A DNA stretch of 64,000 bases from Treponema sp. (GCA_017645785.1 JAGCNW010000039.1:44180-108179); one strand, 5' to 3'; shown: positions 1 to 9,433, numbered from the stretch's first letter. Program-made: numbers and translations. Notes: a model not told the origin generated them from the sequence alone.

Positions 1-158
1 GACTTGTTCTCGGCGAGAACCCATTTCATAGCGTCTACAACGTTGCTTTTTCCGCAGCCGTTTGGTCCCAAAAGCGCGGTGATTCCGTCCGCAAAGTCAA
101 TGTGCGTGCGGTCGGCGAACGATTTAAAACCGAATATGTCAAGACTTTTTAAAAACAC
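1..158 (-). CDS. smc: Chromosome segregation ATPase SMC, N-terminal fragment
   Basis: This is the first about 52 codons of an SMC protein, cut by the window edge. It opens from a GTG with [17 protein letters not shown] and has the Walker A stretch GPNGCGKSN at about residues 32-40, the hallmark of the SMC head that binds ATP and loads condensin onto DNA. The GTG at 156-158 is chosen because the next upstream in-frame GTG meets a stop. A weak purine-rich GGGTGG lies about 9 nt upstream, and a sigma70-type promoter lies at 188-216. The rest of the protein is outside the window. Confidence 0.93.
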   Translation of the reverse strand, partial: MFLKSLDIFGFKSFADRTHIDFADGITALLGPNGCGKSNVVDAMKWVLAENK

Positions 159-187
159 GTCAATGCCACCCTAAAAATAGTCCGTTC

Positions 188-216
188 ATTCTATCAAAAA
201 AAGCGTTTTTATTCAA
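188..216 (-). promoter_or_regulatory. Sigma70-type promoter of smc
   Basis: On the minus strand TTGAAT (211-216) and TAGAAT (188-193) are separated by exactly 17 bp. The predicted start leaves a leader of roughly 25 nt before the smc GTG. Confidence 0.6.
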
Positions 217-303
217 TACTGAGGCTCTCCGCGAGTCAGACCGACAACCGGTATGCAAGGAGTTTGGAACGCGCGAAGGAGGCGGGCGGGGGGCGGAAAA
301 TTC

Positions 304-332
304 TAGACTTTTACCATATTACGCGCTAAAAT
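304..332 (+). promoter_or_regulatory. Promoter of the beta-helix/LRR lipoprotein, leaderless arrangement
   Basis: TAGACT (304-309) and TAAAAT (327-332) have a 17-bp spacer. Only 6 nt separate the -10 box from the GTG start at 339 and no Shine-Dalgarno is visible, so transcription should begin at or next to the start codon. Confidence 0.5.
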
Positions 333-338
333 AGAGGC

Positions 339-3300
339 GTGAAAACGTCCTTTTCGCTGAAAAACGCTGTTTTCTCTTGCGCGGTTTGCCTGGCTCTCTT
401 TTCTTGCTCAAACTTTGAGAGCGGCCCCGCCTCTGACGCTTTTTCTCTTCCTGAGCGGGAAGGCTCCGGCTCGCAGGCCGCCCTTACACGCACCGTTCGC
501 GGAAGCGCGGAATTGTCGGGAATTTATCCGAGCGGTTTTGGCGCGAATGTTTCCGCCAGCCAAGAAGCCGCGGACGGCGTTTCCAAGACGATTTTTCCGG
601 CCTCGGATTCCGTCAATGCATACACGCTTGAATATTTTGTTACAGCCTCCCATGAGGGTATGGCCGACATCGAGGGAACTGTCGCCGTAAAATTCGGCAT
701 TCCTACTTACGAGATAACGCTGCCCTTTAGTTCCTCTGACGACGAATGGAGCGTAACCATCATTGGAAAAAACGCCTCTGGAAAAATCCTTGTTTCCTCG
801 GGAGCGGTTGCCGTAAAATACGGCGACGCGGAAAAAGACATCCCGCTTTCATACTCGCAAGACCCCGACGGCGACACGGGCTCGATAGAATTTAGAATTC
901 AACTTGAGTCGGGCACCGGGGTTCAAAGCGTTTCTTGGTCTATTGGAACCTATACGGTTGACCCTTATGACTTTTCTGGCGGAACCACTTATGTCCAAAA
1001 AACTGACCTCGCTCCAGGAACTTACGCCGTCAAGGTTTTATTCTACAGCGGAACAAGCGGCGGCGGAGATGTCATTTATGTCATAAACGAAATTGCGAAC
1101 GTCTATTCAAACCTTAAGACATCCGCTCTCTACGGCAAAGCCGATTATGCATCCGGCGGACGCGCCTATGTAACGACAGGGCTGGTCTCCGCCATGCAAA
1201 ACGTTGGACAAAATGGCGTTTTTCTTGGCGGGACTGGTCCGTCTGGAATCGCCGCCAGCGACGACAACAGCGGAACGGTGTTCAAGCCGGTCGCCACGTT
1301 GCAGCGGGCGGTGGAAATCGCCAACGCGCTTGCCGCCACTGACGCGTCCAAAACTTACACGATAAACGTTAAGGGCGACGTCTTTGCGGGAACTTCGACA
1401 AAGCCTACGGCGCAAATCGCGACCGGCGCCAAAGTCGCCATAAAGGGTGACGGAACAAGCATTCGCAAAATAAAAGGCTCGTCAGGAAGCTTCAGCTTGA
1501 CTTCAAGCGGCGCCGATGTCCTTGTCCAAAACATTGACTTTGACGAAATGGGCGCCATCCTTGTTTCCAGCGGAAAAGTTACGATGAACGATTGCAAGGT
1601 TCAAAACGGAATAAGTTCTGGTTCTGAAACGGCCGGCGGAATCACAGTCGTCGCCGGCTCCCAATTTGTTTCGGAGCAAGGCCTGAAAATCACCTCTTGC
1701 AAAAACACGGCTTATAACGGAGGCGGCATTTATTGCCTCGGAACGCTTTCGCTTGCGGGAACGGAAATCAGCGCTTGCTCCGCAAAAACTTTTGGCGGCG
1801 GAATTTATCTTGAGGGAAGCGGCGAGTCAACCCTTAGCGGAGTTAAGATTAGCGGAAATTCCTTGACTAATAGCGACGCTGGAAAAGGCGGCGGAATCTA
1901 CATTGACGGCTCCTCTTGCGTTTGCAACATAACCGATTCAAGCGAATTGAGCGCCAACGAAATAAAAGGCTCTGGAAGCGGAGCCTATGTCAACGCCGGC
2001 GAGCTCAACATAACAAATTCAAGCGTGACAGGCAATAAAAACACCGAAGCGTATGGCGGCGGCATTTCTGTGATTGGAGACGGAATCCTCAATTTAAACG
2101 CTGTTACGTTCTCGGCAAACACTGCGACCTCGGGGGGCAAGGCGATTTTTTCAAGCGGAACGACTAAGCTGTCGGGCGCCTGCGTTTTTGGAAGCGAGAC
2201 CGACGCGCAAGACATATATTTGCCTGTGGCCGACAAACCGATTGTCATTGCCGGTTCTTTGCCTGCAAGTTCGCCTGCAATTATGCTTTCGCCCGCGGTT
2301 TCTTTGTATGTGGAAGGGCAGCAAGTTTTGGCGCTTGACTCGTCGTCAACCACGCTTCCCGCCGAAGCGGGAAAATTTTGCGTAAAGCCTAAGTCGTCGC
2401 AAAGTTGGGGCGTTGACAATGCCGGATTGCTTGCCAAGGGAATGAGCGCAAGCGAAGCGATTTCCGCAATCTCCGGCATGAGCGGAAGCGGAAACGAGCT
2501 GAAGATTGTCGGACCAATAACTACAAGCGAGTTAAGCCAGTTGGCAGCCAATATGACCACCGCGTATCAAACGGACACTAGCAGAACAATAAGAATAAAG
2601 CTGGATATGTCTAGCGCGGCCATATCGGCGTTTCCGCCGCAAGTTTTTGACGCGGTTAGTTCATTGGATGAGGTCGTTTTGCCGGAAGGCCTCACGGCCA
2701 TTCCGAGCCTTTTGTTTGCGCGTTGCGATCATTTAAGGAAAGTGAACATTCCTTCCACCGTGACTTCCATAAACGCCGGCGCTTTTTCCGCTTGTCCTGC
2801 GGACATAGAGCTTGCGGCCGGAAACACGAATTTCACAAAGACCGGCGACGCCATATATTCAAACGACGGAAAGACGCTTATCCTTTACTGCGCCAAGCAA
2901 AGCGACGCCGCTTTTGAAATCCCCGCCACTGTGGAAGAAATCGGAGCTTACGCTTTCTCTTCTTCCAATGGGAAAGCCATAACATTCCAAACGGGCAGCG
3001 CCCTTAAGACAATTGGAAGTTACGCCTTTTACAATTGCAATTCAATCGCAAACGCCGTTTCGATTCCTAATGCAGTGACCAGCATAGGCGAATGGGCTTT
3101 TGCCGGTTGCAGGTCGCTCGTTTCAATAACTTTGCCGCCTAGCGTCACAAGCATTTCCAGCGCGCTTTTCTTGTATGACACAAAACTCGCTTCAATTGTC
3201 ATTCCTGACGGCGCGACACAAATTCCAAGCAATACTTTTGGTTATTGCACGGCTTTAAAAACAATAACGCTGCCTGCCTCTCTTTCTGAAATAAAAAACA

Positions 3301-3437
3301 ACGCTTTTGTTAACGTCAATTTGACGACTGTAAATTACAAGGGAACGGAAGCACAAAAGTCCTCGATTGTCATAGGCGACACTGGCAACGGAAACATCGC
3401 TACGATAACTTGGAATTGCAATTACGACGGCGATTGA
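339..3437 (+). CDS. Large surface lipoprotein: beta-helix repeats followed by BspA-like leucine-rich repeats
   Basis: A 1032-residue protein with a lipoprotein signal peptide (lipobox LFSC, acylated Cys about 23), so probably an outer-membrane or periplasmic lipoprotein. Residues about 320-620 hold repeats of the polymorphic-outer-membrane/right-handed beta-helix kind, with four GGGIY or GGGIS motifs. Residues about 750-1010 are LRR_5/BspA-type repeats (for example LPEGLTAIPSLLFARCDHL and VTSIGEWAFAGC). BspA-like proteins of oral treponemes bind host proteins and other bacteria, so adhesion is a reasonable inference. The start is a GTG directly after a -10 box. It runs convergently into the DEAD-box gene with 2 bp between stop codons. 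The exact ligand is unknown. Confidence 0.8.
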   Translation: MKTSFSLKNAVFSCAVCLALFSCSNFESGPASDAFSLPEREGSGSQAALTRTVRGSAELSGIYPSGFGANVSASQEAADGVSKTIFPASDSVNAYTLEYFVTASHEGMADIEGTVAVKFGIPTYEITLPFSSSDDEWSVTIIGKNASGKILVSSGAVAVKYGDAEKDIPLSYSQDPDGDTGSIEFRIQLESGTGVQSVSWSIGTYTVDPYDFSGGTTYVQKTDLAPGTYAVKVLFYSGTSGGGDVIYVINEIANVYSNLKTSALYGKADYASGGRAYVTTGLVSAMQNVGQNGVFLGGTGPSGIAASDDNSGTVFKPVATLQRAVEIANALAATDASKTYTINVKGDVFAGTSTKPTAQIATGAKVAIKGDGTSIRKIKGSSGSFSLTSSGADVLVQNIDFDEMGAILVSSGKVTMNDCKVQNGISSGSETAGGITVVAGSQFVSEQGLKITSCKNTAYNGGGIYCLGTLSLAGTEISACSAKTFGGGIYLEGSGESTLSGVKISGNSLTNSDAGKGGGIYIDGSSCVCNITDSSELSANEIKGSGSGAYVNAGELNITNSSVTGNKNTEAYGGGISVIGDGILNLNAVTFSANTATSGGKAIFSSGTTKLSGACVFGSETDAQDIYLPVADKPIVIAGSLPASSPAIMLSPAVSLYVEGQQVLALDSSSTTLPAEAGKFCVKPKSSQSWGVDNAGLLAKGMSASEAISAISGMSGSGNELKIVGPITTSELSQLAANMTTAYQTDTSRTIRIKLDMSSAAISAFPPQVFDAVSSLDEVVLPEGLTAIPSLLFARCDHLRKVNIPSTVTSINAGAFSACPADIELAAGNTNFTKTGDAIYSNDGKTLILYCAKQSDAAFEIPATVEEIGAYAFSSSNGKAITFQTGSALKTIGSYAFYNCNSIANAVSIPNAVTSIGEWAFAGCRSLVSITLPPSVTSISSALFLYDTKLASIVIPDGATQIPSNTFGYCTALKTITLPASLSEIKNNAFVNVNLTTVNYKGTEAQKSSIVIGDTGNGNIATITWNCNYDGD

Positions 3438-3439
3438 CG

Positions 3440-4618
3440 CTAGTCCCGCTCCGCTTGCGCGGGCGCGCAAACCTTTCCCTTAAAGAGCATCTTTGGATGA
3501 ACCACAATCTTCAGCTTTTTTTCCAGCGCGGCAAGCTTTCGCAATTCCCATTCGTCGCCGACGACAACGTTTACGCCGTTTTTTCCTGCGCGCGCGGTGC
3601 GGCCGGCCCGGTGGACAAAAAAGTCTTCGTCGGGCGGCAAGTCGCATTGAATCACGCAGTCAATGTCGGGGATGTCCAAGCCGCGGCTGGAAAGATCGCT
3701 GGTAATCAGCACGGGGCATTTACCGTTCTTAAAATGAGCCAAAATCGACTGGCGCTCTTGGTTTTTTATTTTTGTAGTCAATGCGGCGCAATCGATTTTT
3801 TTAAACTTTAGCTTTTGGCAAATATTTTCAACTTGGTCGGCGCGGCTTGTAAAGACAAGCGCTTTTTTTGGCTCAAAGGCTCGTAGGAAGGAGCGGACAA
3901 AATCGATTTTGTCGCGCCTTTCGGCAAAGAAGGCCCAATGCTCTATTTTTTCGCGCAAAACATCTTCCAAAGGCAATAAAATTGTTTCAAAGCCTAAAGT
4001 CGCGCCGACGTCTTGGTCTTTTGAAGCCTTTGAGTTTTCCAAAAAGTTTTGGGTCTTTTTTGTGATCGTCGCGCTGCAGGCTACGATTTGCGTTTGCGCT
4101 CCAAAGAGTCCGATAAACTCGGAGGTTTCGTCTGCGATTTCTTTTGAGACAAGGCGGTCGGCTTCGTCAAGGACCACGGCGGCGGCCTTGTCTATTTTGA
4201 GTTTCTTCAAACGGCAGAGTTCCAGCAAGCGGCTGACAGTTCCGATTACAATAGAAGGTTTTTCCTTTAGGGCGTCTATTTGCCTTTTAAGGGGAACTCC
4301 TCCGATAAAAAGGCCGCATTTAAGGTCTGTCACGCTGGCCGCAGCCTGTTTTAGTTGGGAAGCCAATTCAAAGGTTGGCGAAACCACAACTAGCTGTACG
4401 GCTTTTGTCGGATTTTCTTGGGCTTGAATTTTTTGCAGGAGGGGGAGGAAAAAGGCGAAAGTTTTTCCGCTTCCGGTGGCCGACTGAAAGATGACGTTCT
4501 TTCCGGTCATAATTTGTGGAATCGTCTGCTTTTGAACCGCTGTCGGCTCGGTGATTCCCAGCGCGGTCAATTTTTCTATAAGGCCGCCTTCAATTCCCAA
4601 TTCAGTAAATCCGCTCAT
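3440..4618 (-). CDS. DEAD-box ATP-dependent RNA helicase
   Basis: A 392-residue two-RecA-domain helicase. Visible motifs in order: Q motif (TAVQKQ near residue 25-30), Walker A ATGSGKT at 46-52, VLDEAD (motif II), SAT (motif III), RGLDIPD (motif V) and HRAGRTARAGK (motif VI). It should unwind short RNA duplexes in ribosome assembly or RNA turnover. The C-terminal tail is short, without the RNA-binding extensions of DbpA or CsdA, so I give no gene symbol. The start at MSGFTEL is preferred over an upstream Met, because an upstream start would overlap the divergent glycosyltransferase gene. The two start codons are only 46 bp apart. Confidence 0.92.
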   Translation of the reverse strand: MSGFTELGIEGGLIEKLTALGITEPTAVQKQTIPQIMTGKNVIFQSATGSGKTFAFFLPLLQKIQAQENPTKAVQLVVVSPTFELASQLKQAAASVTDLKCGLFIGGVPLKRQIDALKEKPSIVIGTVSRLLELCRLKKLKIDKAAAVVLDEADRLVSKEIADETSEFIGLFGAQTQIVACSATITKKTQNFLENSKASKDQDVGATLGFETILLPLEDVLREKIEHWAFFAERRDKIDFVRSFLRAFEPKKALVFTSRADQVENICQKLKFKKIDCAALTTKIKNQERQSILAHFKNGKCPVLITSDLSSRGLDIPDIDCVIQCDLPPDEDFFVHRAGRTARAGKNGVNVVVGDEWELRKLAALEKKLKIVVHPKMLFKGKVCAPAQAERD

Positions 4619-4652
4619 GCCGTATACTGTAGCATAAAGCCGCGATTTGTGG

Positions 4653-4658
4653 TAGTAT
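4653..4658 (+). promoter_or_regulatory. Probable -10 box of the glycosyltransferase gene
   Basis: TAGTAT ends 6 nt before the ATG at 4665 and no ribosome binding site is present. The -35 region (TAGCAT, 4630-4635) is weak. The 46-bp gap to the divergent helicase start must hold both promoters. Confidence 0.35.
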
Positions 4659-4664
4659 GTAAGA

Positions 4665-5771
4665 ATGAAAATTGCTGTGGACACTTTTGCCTGCGACAGC
4701 GGAAAAAGCGGCTTTGGCTCCTACTTGACCGGCCTTGCCGCAAACCTTCCAGCCAAAGACGGCGTGGAATACATGCTTTTTGGCGCTCCGCTCGACAGAT
4801 ATACATATTCCAACGACATTCCCTTTTGCGAGGCCCGCTGCGGTGACTCGATGAACGCGCAGCGCTTTTGGCATAATTTTTCCTCCGCCTCCTTTTACAA
4901 AAAGAACAATGTCGACGCGGTCCTGTATCCCGCCGCGACCCGCCTTTTGCCCGGCAGCTTTCCCGTTCCCGGAGCGGCTGTCCTCCACGACTGCCTTAGC
5001 GTGATTTTGGCAAAGGCAAAGTTTGCCCACCGCCTTACCTTGCGGGGCTTTGAGCGGGTCCAAAAAATAATCGTTCCCACAAATTACATAAAGAACGACC
5101 TCTTGCGCTTGGGCTTTGACGGAAAAAAAATAGCGGTTGTCCGCCACGGAATCGACCACAACCTTTTTTACCAGCGTCCTTTGGAAGACTTGGACACGGT
5201 TAACGTAAAGCCCTTTGCGATAAAAAGGCCTTATATAATCTACGCGTCCAGCGTGACCGGCGCCGGAAAAAAACACATCGAATTGATAAAGGCTTTTGAA
5301 ATTTTTAAAAAGCGGACCGGCGCTCCCCACCGTTTGGTTTTGGCCGGCGCCGAAGGCGAATGGGCCGAGCAAGTCCACAAGGCCGCCTTTGATTCTTCCG
5401 CCGCCTCGGACATTTTCTTGACCGGCTTTTTTCCGCGCGAAGGATTTCCGCTTTTGTGCGCGGGCGCGGACGCTTGCGTCTTTCCTTCCATCCAAGAGGG
5501 AGTGGGGCTTCCAATCGTCGAGGCGATGGCCTCGGGCGTTCCCGTGACCGCCTCAAACGCCGGCGCTCTTCCTGAGATTTGCGCCGGAAAGGCGGTGTTG
5601 TTTGACAGCGACAATCTGGAGGAAATGGCCGACGCGATTGAAACTGTCGCGACAGACAAAAAGGCCCGCCAAAAAATGATTTTGGAGGGCCTCGCTTGGA
5701 GCAAAAAATTCAACTGGCAGGAATGCGCCTCGCAAACCGTCGATATTCTACGCGGTTTGCTTAACGACTAG
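4665..5771 (+). CDS. GT4-like glycosyltransferase
   Basis: A 368-residue GT-B glycosyltransferase. The N-terminus [20 protein letters not shown] has a glycine-rich acceptor-side loop. The C-terminal half has the donor-binding signature [17 protein letters not shown] (E-x7-E motif) followed by [16 protein letters not shown], as in GT4 (GT1-like) enzymes. It should transfer a sugar from a nucleotide-sugar donor to a glycan or lipid; the substrate cannot be read. It stands alone, divergent from the helicase. Its last 24 bp overlap the end of clpX on the other strand, which leaves no room for a terminator between them. Confidence 0.88.
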   Translation: MKIAVDTFACDSGKSGFGSYLTGLAANLPAKDGVEYMLFGAPLDRYTYSNDIPFCEARCGDSMNAQRFWHNFSSASFYKKNNVDAVLYPAATRLLPGSFPVPGAAVLHDCLSVILAKAKFAHRLTLRGFERVQKIIVPTNYIKNDLLRLGFDGKKIAVVRHGIDHNLFYQRPLEDLDTVNVKPFAIKRPYIIYASSVTGAGKKHIELIKAFEIFKKRTGAPHRLVLAGAEGEWAEQVHKAAFDSSAASDIFLTGFFPREGFPLLCAGADACVFPSIQEGVGLPIVEAMASGVPVTASNAGALPEICAGKAVLFDSDNLEEMADAIETVATDKKARQKMILEGLAWSKKFNWQECASQTVDILRGLLND

Positions 5772-7007
5772 ACTTTCCGGATTTGGAATCTTTTTGTTCT
5801 CCACAAAATCCTTTGTAATCTCAAGCTCTTTTTTTCCTGGAACGCTCGGAAGCTCGTACATCAAGTCCAAAAGCATTTTCTCTACGATGGCTCGCAATCC
5901 GCGGGCTCCCGTCTTTTGCTTTATGGCCGTGTCGGCGATCGCTCCGATTGCCTCTTCGTTGAACTTAAGCTCAACGTCGTCAACTGCAAAGGAAGCCTGG
6001 AACTGCTTTGTTATCGCGTTCTTGGGCTGTGTAAGGATGGCAACCAAGTCGTCGCGGGTCAAAGCCTTGAGGGCGACTGTAATCGGCATGCGTCCGATCA
6101 ATTCCGGTATCAAGCCAAACTTCACAAGGTCGTCCGGAGTCACTTGGTTCAAAAGCTGCATGCGCTCTTCGTCGGTCATTGTGGCGACGTTTGAGCCAAA
6201 GCCAAGCGAGTGCTCCGCCGTTCTTTGCTCGATGATTTTGTCCAAGCCGACAAAGGCTCCGCCCAAGATGAACAAAATGTTTGTCGTGTCGATCTCAAGC
6301 ATTTCTTGGTTGGGGTGCTTTCTTCCGCCTTGCGGTGGAACGGAAGCCTTTGTGCCTTCGATGATTTTAAGCAGCGCCTGCTGGACGCCTTCGCCCGAAA
6401 CGTCTCGGGTGATCGAAGTGTTTTCGCTTTTGCGCGCGATTTTGTCAATCTCGTCGATGAATATGATTCCGCGCTCGGCGGCCGCGATGTTTCCGTCGGC
6501 GGCGTTGATCAATTTAAGAAGAACGTTCTCAACGTCTTCGCCTACGTAGCCGGCTTCGGTCAAAGTCGTGGCGTCGGCGATGGCAAAGGGAACCTTTAGC
6601 TTTTGCGCCAAAGTGCGGGCCAGCAAAGTCTTTCCGCTTCCTGTAGGTCCTATCAAGAGAATGTTTGACTTTTCGATTTTAACTTCGTTTTGGTCGGGCG
6701 TCTGGCCCATCAAGGACATTCGCTTGTAGTGGTTGTAGACCGCCACGCTCAAGGCCTTTTTGGCGTAATCCTGGCCGACGACGTATTGGTCAAGGTATTC
6801 CTTGAATTCCTTTGGGCTGGGAACCTTGCTCATTTCTATTTGGTCAACGCCGCTTTCCTCTTCGTCAAGAATGCGGGCGCAAAGTTCGGCGCAGTCTTTG
6901 CAGATGAAGATTTCGCCAATCCGGCTGGCGGCGAGCTTTCTGTCGGCGTCGGCGGGTTTTCCGCAAAAGGCGCAAAAATTGTTGTTTGAACTGCGGAACA
7001 AGCTCAT
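5748..7007 (-). CDS. clpX: ATP-dependent Clp protease ATP-binding subunit ClpX
   Basis: A 419-residue AAA+ unfoldase of normal ClpX length. The N-terminal zinc-binding domain has Cys12, Cys15, Cys36 and Cys39. Walker A is GPTGSGKT at about 120-127. The later [18 protein letters not shown] (Walker B) and [11 protein letters not shown] stretches are typical ClpX. It feeds unfolded substrates to ClpP in the cytoplasm. It overlaps the upstream clpP by 4 bp (ATGA), so the two are translationally coupled. Its 3' end overlaps the convergent glycosyltransferase gene by 24 bp. Confidence 0.98.
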   Translation of the reverse strand: MSLFRSSNNNFCAFCGKPADADRKLAASRIGEIFICKDCAELCARILDEEESGVDQIEMSKVPSPKEFKEYLDQYVVGQDYAKKALSVAVYNHYKRMSLMGQTPDQNEVKIEKSNILLIGPTGSGKTLLARTLAQKLKVPFAIADATTLTEAGYVGEDVENVLLKLINAADGNIAAAERGIIFIDEIDKIARKSENTSITRDVSGEGVQQALLKIIEGTKASVPPQGGRKHPNQEMLEIDTTNILFILGGAFVGLDKIIEQRTAEHSLGFGSNVATMTDEERMQLLNQVTPDDLVKFGLIPELIGRMPITVALKALTRDDLVAILTQPKNAITKQFQASFAVDDVELKFNEEAIGAIADTAIKQKTGARGLRAIVEKMLLDLMYELPSVPGKKELEITKDFVENKKIPNPESLVVKQTA

Positions 7008-7603
7008 TTTCTAGCCTCCATAACTTGATCAATCACGCCGTACTCCAAAGCGTCTTTGGCCGCCATGTAAAAGTCGCGCTCCATGTCTTTGGCGATTGTC
7101 TTTTCGCTCTGGCCTGTCGCTTTGGCCAAATACTGAATCGAAAGCTGCTTTAATCGGATGATTTCCTTTGCTTGAATCGCGATGTCGCTTTCCTGGCCGC
7201 CGACGCCTCCGCGCGGCTGGTGGATCATGACGCGGCTAGAAGGAAGCGCGATGCGCTTTCCTTTGGTTCCGCCCGCGAGCAAAATCGCCGCCATGCTGGC
7301 CGCCTGTCCCAAGCAAATTGTCTGGATGGGGCAGTGGACGTACTGCATCGTGTCGTAAATCGCCAAGCCAGCCGTTACAGAGCCGCCGGGCGAGTTGATG
7401 TACATGTTGATGTCTTTGTCGGGATTCTCGGACTCCAAGAAAAGAAGCTGGGCTACGACCAAGTCGGCTGTGGCGTCGTTGATCTCTCCGTCAACAAAAA
7501 CAATTCGGTCCTTTAAAAGGCGCGAAAAGATATCGTAAGAGCGTTCCCCGTTTCCAGTGCGTTCGATTACGTAGGGAACCAAAGTGTTCATTTTTTCGTT
7601 CAT
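7004..7603 (-). CDS. clpP: ATP-dependent Clp protease proteolytic subunit ClpP
   Basis: A 199-residue serine peptidase (S14). Catalytic Ser103 is in [14 protein letters not shown] and His128 in VMIHQPRGG, with the usual downstream Asp. It forms the ClpXP chamber with the next gene. I choose the Met at 7603 ([12 protein letters not shown]), although an upstream in-frame Met exists at 7630. The upstream start would lie on the promoter: AATATA on the plus strand at 7610-7615 reads TATATT on the minus strand, 6 nt before the ATG. The mRNA is therefore probably leaderless. Confidence 0.97.
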   Translation of the reverse strand: MNEKMNTLVPYVIERTGNGERSYDIFSRLLKDRIVFVDGEINDATADLVVAQLLFLESENPDKDINMYINSPGGSVTAGLAIYDTMQYVHCPIQTICLGQAASMAAILLAGGTKGKRIALPSSRVMIHQPRGGVGGQESDIAIQAKEIIRLKQLSIQYLAKATGQSEKTIAKDMERDFYMAAKDALEYGVIDQVMEARK

Positions 7604-7609
7604 ATTTAT

Positions 7610-7638
7610 AATATAGCGATTATTCCTCAAATCGTCTA
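7610..7638 (-). promoter_or_regulatory. clpP-clpX promoter, leaderless arrangement
   Basis: On the minus strand TAGACG (7633-7638), a 17-bp spacer and TATATT (7610-7615), with 6 nt to the clpP ATG at 7603. Confidence 0.5.
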
Positions 7639-7645
7639 GTAAAAA

Positions 7646-7675
7646 GATTGCCCGGTCGCGCCGGGCAATGACAAC
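7646..7675. repeat. Palindromic dispersed repeat copy, between tig and clpP
   Basis: A GCCCGG/CCGGGC inverted repeat framed by AGATTG and CAATGACA, followed by a second GGGCAATGACA. The same flanking words recur at 7708-7736, 52343-52373 and 60857-60876. Confidence 0.5.
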
Positions 7676-7711
7676 CTCTTTGCGGGCAATGACAGTTTAC
7701 AACCGCGTGTC

Positions 7712-7734
7712 ATTATCGGGCTTGACCCGATAAT
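7712..7734 (-). terminator. Perfect hairpin just after tig, possible terminator made from a palindromic repeat
   Basis: ATTATCGGG-CTTGA-CCCGATAAT is a perfect 9-bp stem starting 2 nt after the tig stop codon. No strong T-run follows, so it may be a weak terminator, or a repeat element that has settled there. Confidence 0.45.
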
Positions 7735-7736
7735 CC

Positions 7737-9056
7737 TTAGTTCTGCTTGAACAAGTCGGCGAAATCCATCTTGTCGCCCTTGGAAACCTTTACTTCCTTG
7801 TAGAGCTCGTCGTAAAGCTTTTGCTCCTTTACGTCGTCGATGAGGTATTCCTTTGAGCGGGGGTCTTCGTAGTGCTTTTTGACTTCTTCTACGGAGGCGT
7901 TGCTCTGGTCGGCGATTTCCTTGTATTTGGCTTCGATTTCTTCGGGAGTTACCGAAATGTTGCGCTCGCGGATAAGCTCGTCAACGATGATGCGGCTTTT
8001 GAGCATCTTTTCGCTGTCGCCTGTCCACTGCTTGAGCATTTCTTCCTTTGACTGGCCGCTTGCGGCGATCAATTTTTCCAACTGCTCGGGGCTTGTTTGG
8101 AACTGCTTGGCCATCATGTCCCAGCGGGCGTTGATTTCCGTGTCGAGCATGCTCTGGGGAAGCTCAAAGGGGTTCTTTTCGATGAGCTGGGTAAGAAGAT
8201 CGTTGTTCTTGATTTCGCGGACACGGCGGTCGGCGGCGCTCTTCATGTTGATTTCCAAATCTTTCTTGAGGTCGTCCAAAGTCTTGAACTTTTCGCTTAC
8301 GTCCTGGGCCAAGTCGTCGTCAAGGGCGGGAAGATTCTTGATCTTTACGGCCTTGAGAGTGGCGCGGCCTTTTTTGTCCTTCTTTCCAACTTCCTTTGTC
8401 TCGCCTTTTTTCATTCCGACAACGTCGTCAGAGATGTTGTAAGCGTCCGCGTCGCCGATTGTAAAGACGTATCCGTCGCGCTTTGTTCCGGCGACTTCGT
8501 TTCCGTCCTTGTCCAACTCAACGTAGTCAACCGTTACGATGTCTCCCTTTTGGGCGGCCTGGTCGTCGGGGCGGTCTTCGATTGTGGCGTTGCGTTCCTG
8601 GATGGCCTTAAGCTCGTTCTGGAGCTCCTTGTCGCCGATGTTTACCTGCGGCTCCTTTACGTTGATGCCGCCAAAGTTCTTTACCTGAACCTTGGGGAAA
8701 ATATCATAGGTAACTGTGTACGTTAAGTCTTGTGCTAGGTCAAGAACTGGAGTACCTACCAACGTAGGTTGGCAATACGGTAGTGGGCGCTTGTCCTTTT
8801 CCGCCTCGTCCTGGAAGATTTCGTTCAAAGATGAATCGATGATTTCTCCCAAAGCGTCGGCCTTAAGCGCCTCGCCGTACTTTTTTTCCAACACATTGGC
8901 GGGAACGTGTCCCTTGCGGAAACCGGGAATCTGAACTTCCTTGGCGATTTTCGCCAAGGCGTCCTTGTATGAAGCGGCCACGTCGTCCTTTCCGATTGTG
9001 ACCGTAAGCTTTACTGACGATTTTTCCTGCGGAGTGAATTCCTTCTTTACCTGCAT
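7737..9056 (-). CDS. tig: Trigger factor, ribosome-bound chaperone and peptidyl-prolyl isomerase
   Basis: A 439-residue protein of family length. The N-terminal ribosome-binding domain carries the signature GFRKGHVPANVLEKKYG. A FKBP-like PPIase domain (GDIVTVDYVELDKDGNE to VGMKKGET) is followed by a long helical chaperone domain. It binds nascent chains at the ribosomal exit tunnel. The start is MQVKKEFTPQ at 9056, with GTGAGGAAC as ribosome binding site. The frame stays open upstream only because it runs through tRNA-Gly. The gap to the tRNA terminator is about 28 bp, so its own promoter is hard to place. Confidence 0.97.
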   Translation of the reverse strand: MQVKKEFTPQEKSSVKLTVTIGKDDVAASYKDALAKIAKEVQIPGFRKGHVPANVLEKKYGEALKADALGEIIDSSLNEIFQDEAEKDKRPLPYCQPTLVGTPVLDLAQDLTYTVTYDIFPKVQVKNFGGINVKEPQVNIGDKELQNELKAIQERNATIEDRPDDQAAQKGDIVTVDYVELDKDGNEVAGTKRDGYVFTIGDADAYNISDDVVGMKKGETKEVGKKDKKGRATLKAVKIKNLPALDDDLAQDVSEKFKTLDDLKKDLEINMKSAADRRVREIKNNDLLTQLIEKNPFELPQSMLDTEINARWDMMAKQFQTSPEQLEKLIAASGQSKEEMLKQWTGDSEKMLKSRIIVDELIRERNISVTPEEIEAKYKEIADQSNASVEEVKKHYEDPRSKEYLIDDVKEQKLYDELYKEVKVSKGDKMDFADLFKQN

Positions 9057-9083
9057 TTTGTTCCTCACTAAAAGAATTTTTTG

Positions 9084-9115
9084 AAAAAAAAGCGGTCGGG
9101 AGTTTTCCAGACCGC
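9084..9115 (-). terminator. Rho-independent terminator of the Leu-Gly-Gly tRNA unit
   Basis: On the minus strand a GCGGTC/GACCGC stem with extra GG/CC pairing is followed by eight T. It lies between tRNA-Gly and tig. Confidence 0.85.
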
Positions 9116-9124
9116 CTAGTTTAG

Positions 9125-9196
9125 AGCGGAAAACGGGAGTTGGACCCGCGACATCCACCTTGGCAAGGTGGCGCTCTACCACTGAGCTATTTCCGC
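9125..9196 (-). tRNA. tRNA-Gly (GCC), copy 1
   Basis: A 72-nt cloverleaf on the minus strand beginning GCGGAAATAGCTCAGTGG. The anticodon loop TTGCCAA gives GCC. The 7-bp acceptor stem closes perfectly. Identical to the copy at 9220-9291. Confidence 0.97.
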
Positions 9197-9219
9197 AAGC
9201 TTTTGGCCTTTAGGCCTAG

Positions 9220-9291
9220 AGCGGAAAACGGGAGTTGGACCCGCGACATCCACCTTGGCAAGGTGGCGCTCTACCACTGAGCTATTTCCGC
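9220..9291 (-). tRNA. tRNA-Gly (GCC), copy 2
   Basis: A second, identical 72-nt tRNA-Gly gene. It is separated from copy 1 by 23 bp containing an AAGGCC-type small palindrome (GGCCTTTAGGCC). A recent tandem duplication is the simplest explanation. Confidence 0.97.
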
Positions 9292-9294
9292 ATA

Positions 9295-9374
9295 TGCGAG
9301 AGGAGGGACTTGAACCCTCACGCCTAGGGCACTAGATCCTAAGTCTAGCGTGTCTGCCATTTCACCACTCTCGC
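9295..9374 (-). tRNA. tRNA-Leu (TAG)
   Basis: A class II tRNA with a long variable arm on the minus strand. The acceptor stem is GCGAGAG/CTCTCGC and the anticodon loop CTTAGGA gives UAG. A TTGACA box is present upstream on the minus strand near 9431-9436. Confidence 0.95.
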
Positions 9375-9433
9375 AGGCACTGGCATCACCGCAAGGCGAT
9401 TTCAAACAATGCTATAGGAAAAGAAAAAAAATG

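Noticed and set aside
4602..5495. Long open frame antisense to the glycosyltransferase
   Set aside because: It is low in typical codon usage, is basic and Gly/Val-rich, and mirrors a clearly real gene. The same holds for long antisense frames over clpX, tig, rnfC and the GH3-type gene.
7604..7630. Longer clpP start
   Set aside because: It covers the likely -10 box, and the encoded nine residues are not typical of ClpP.
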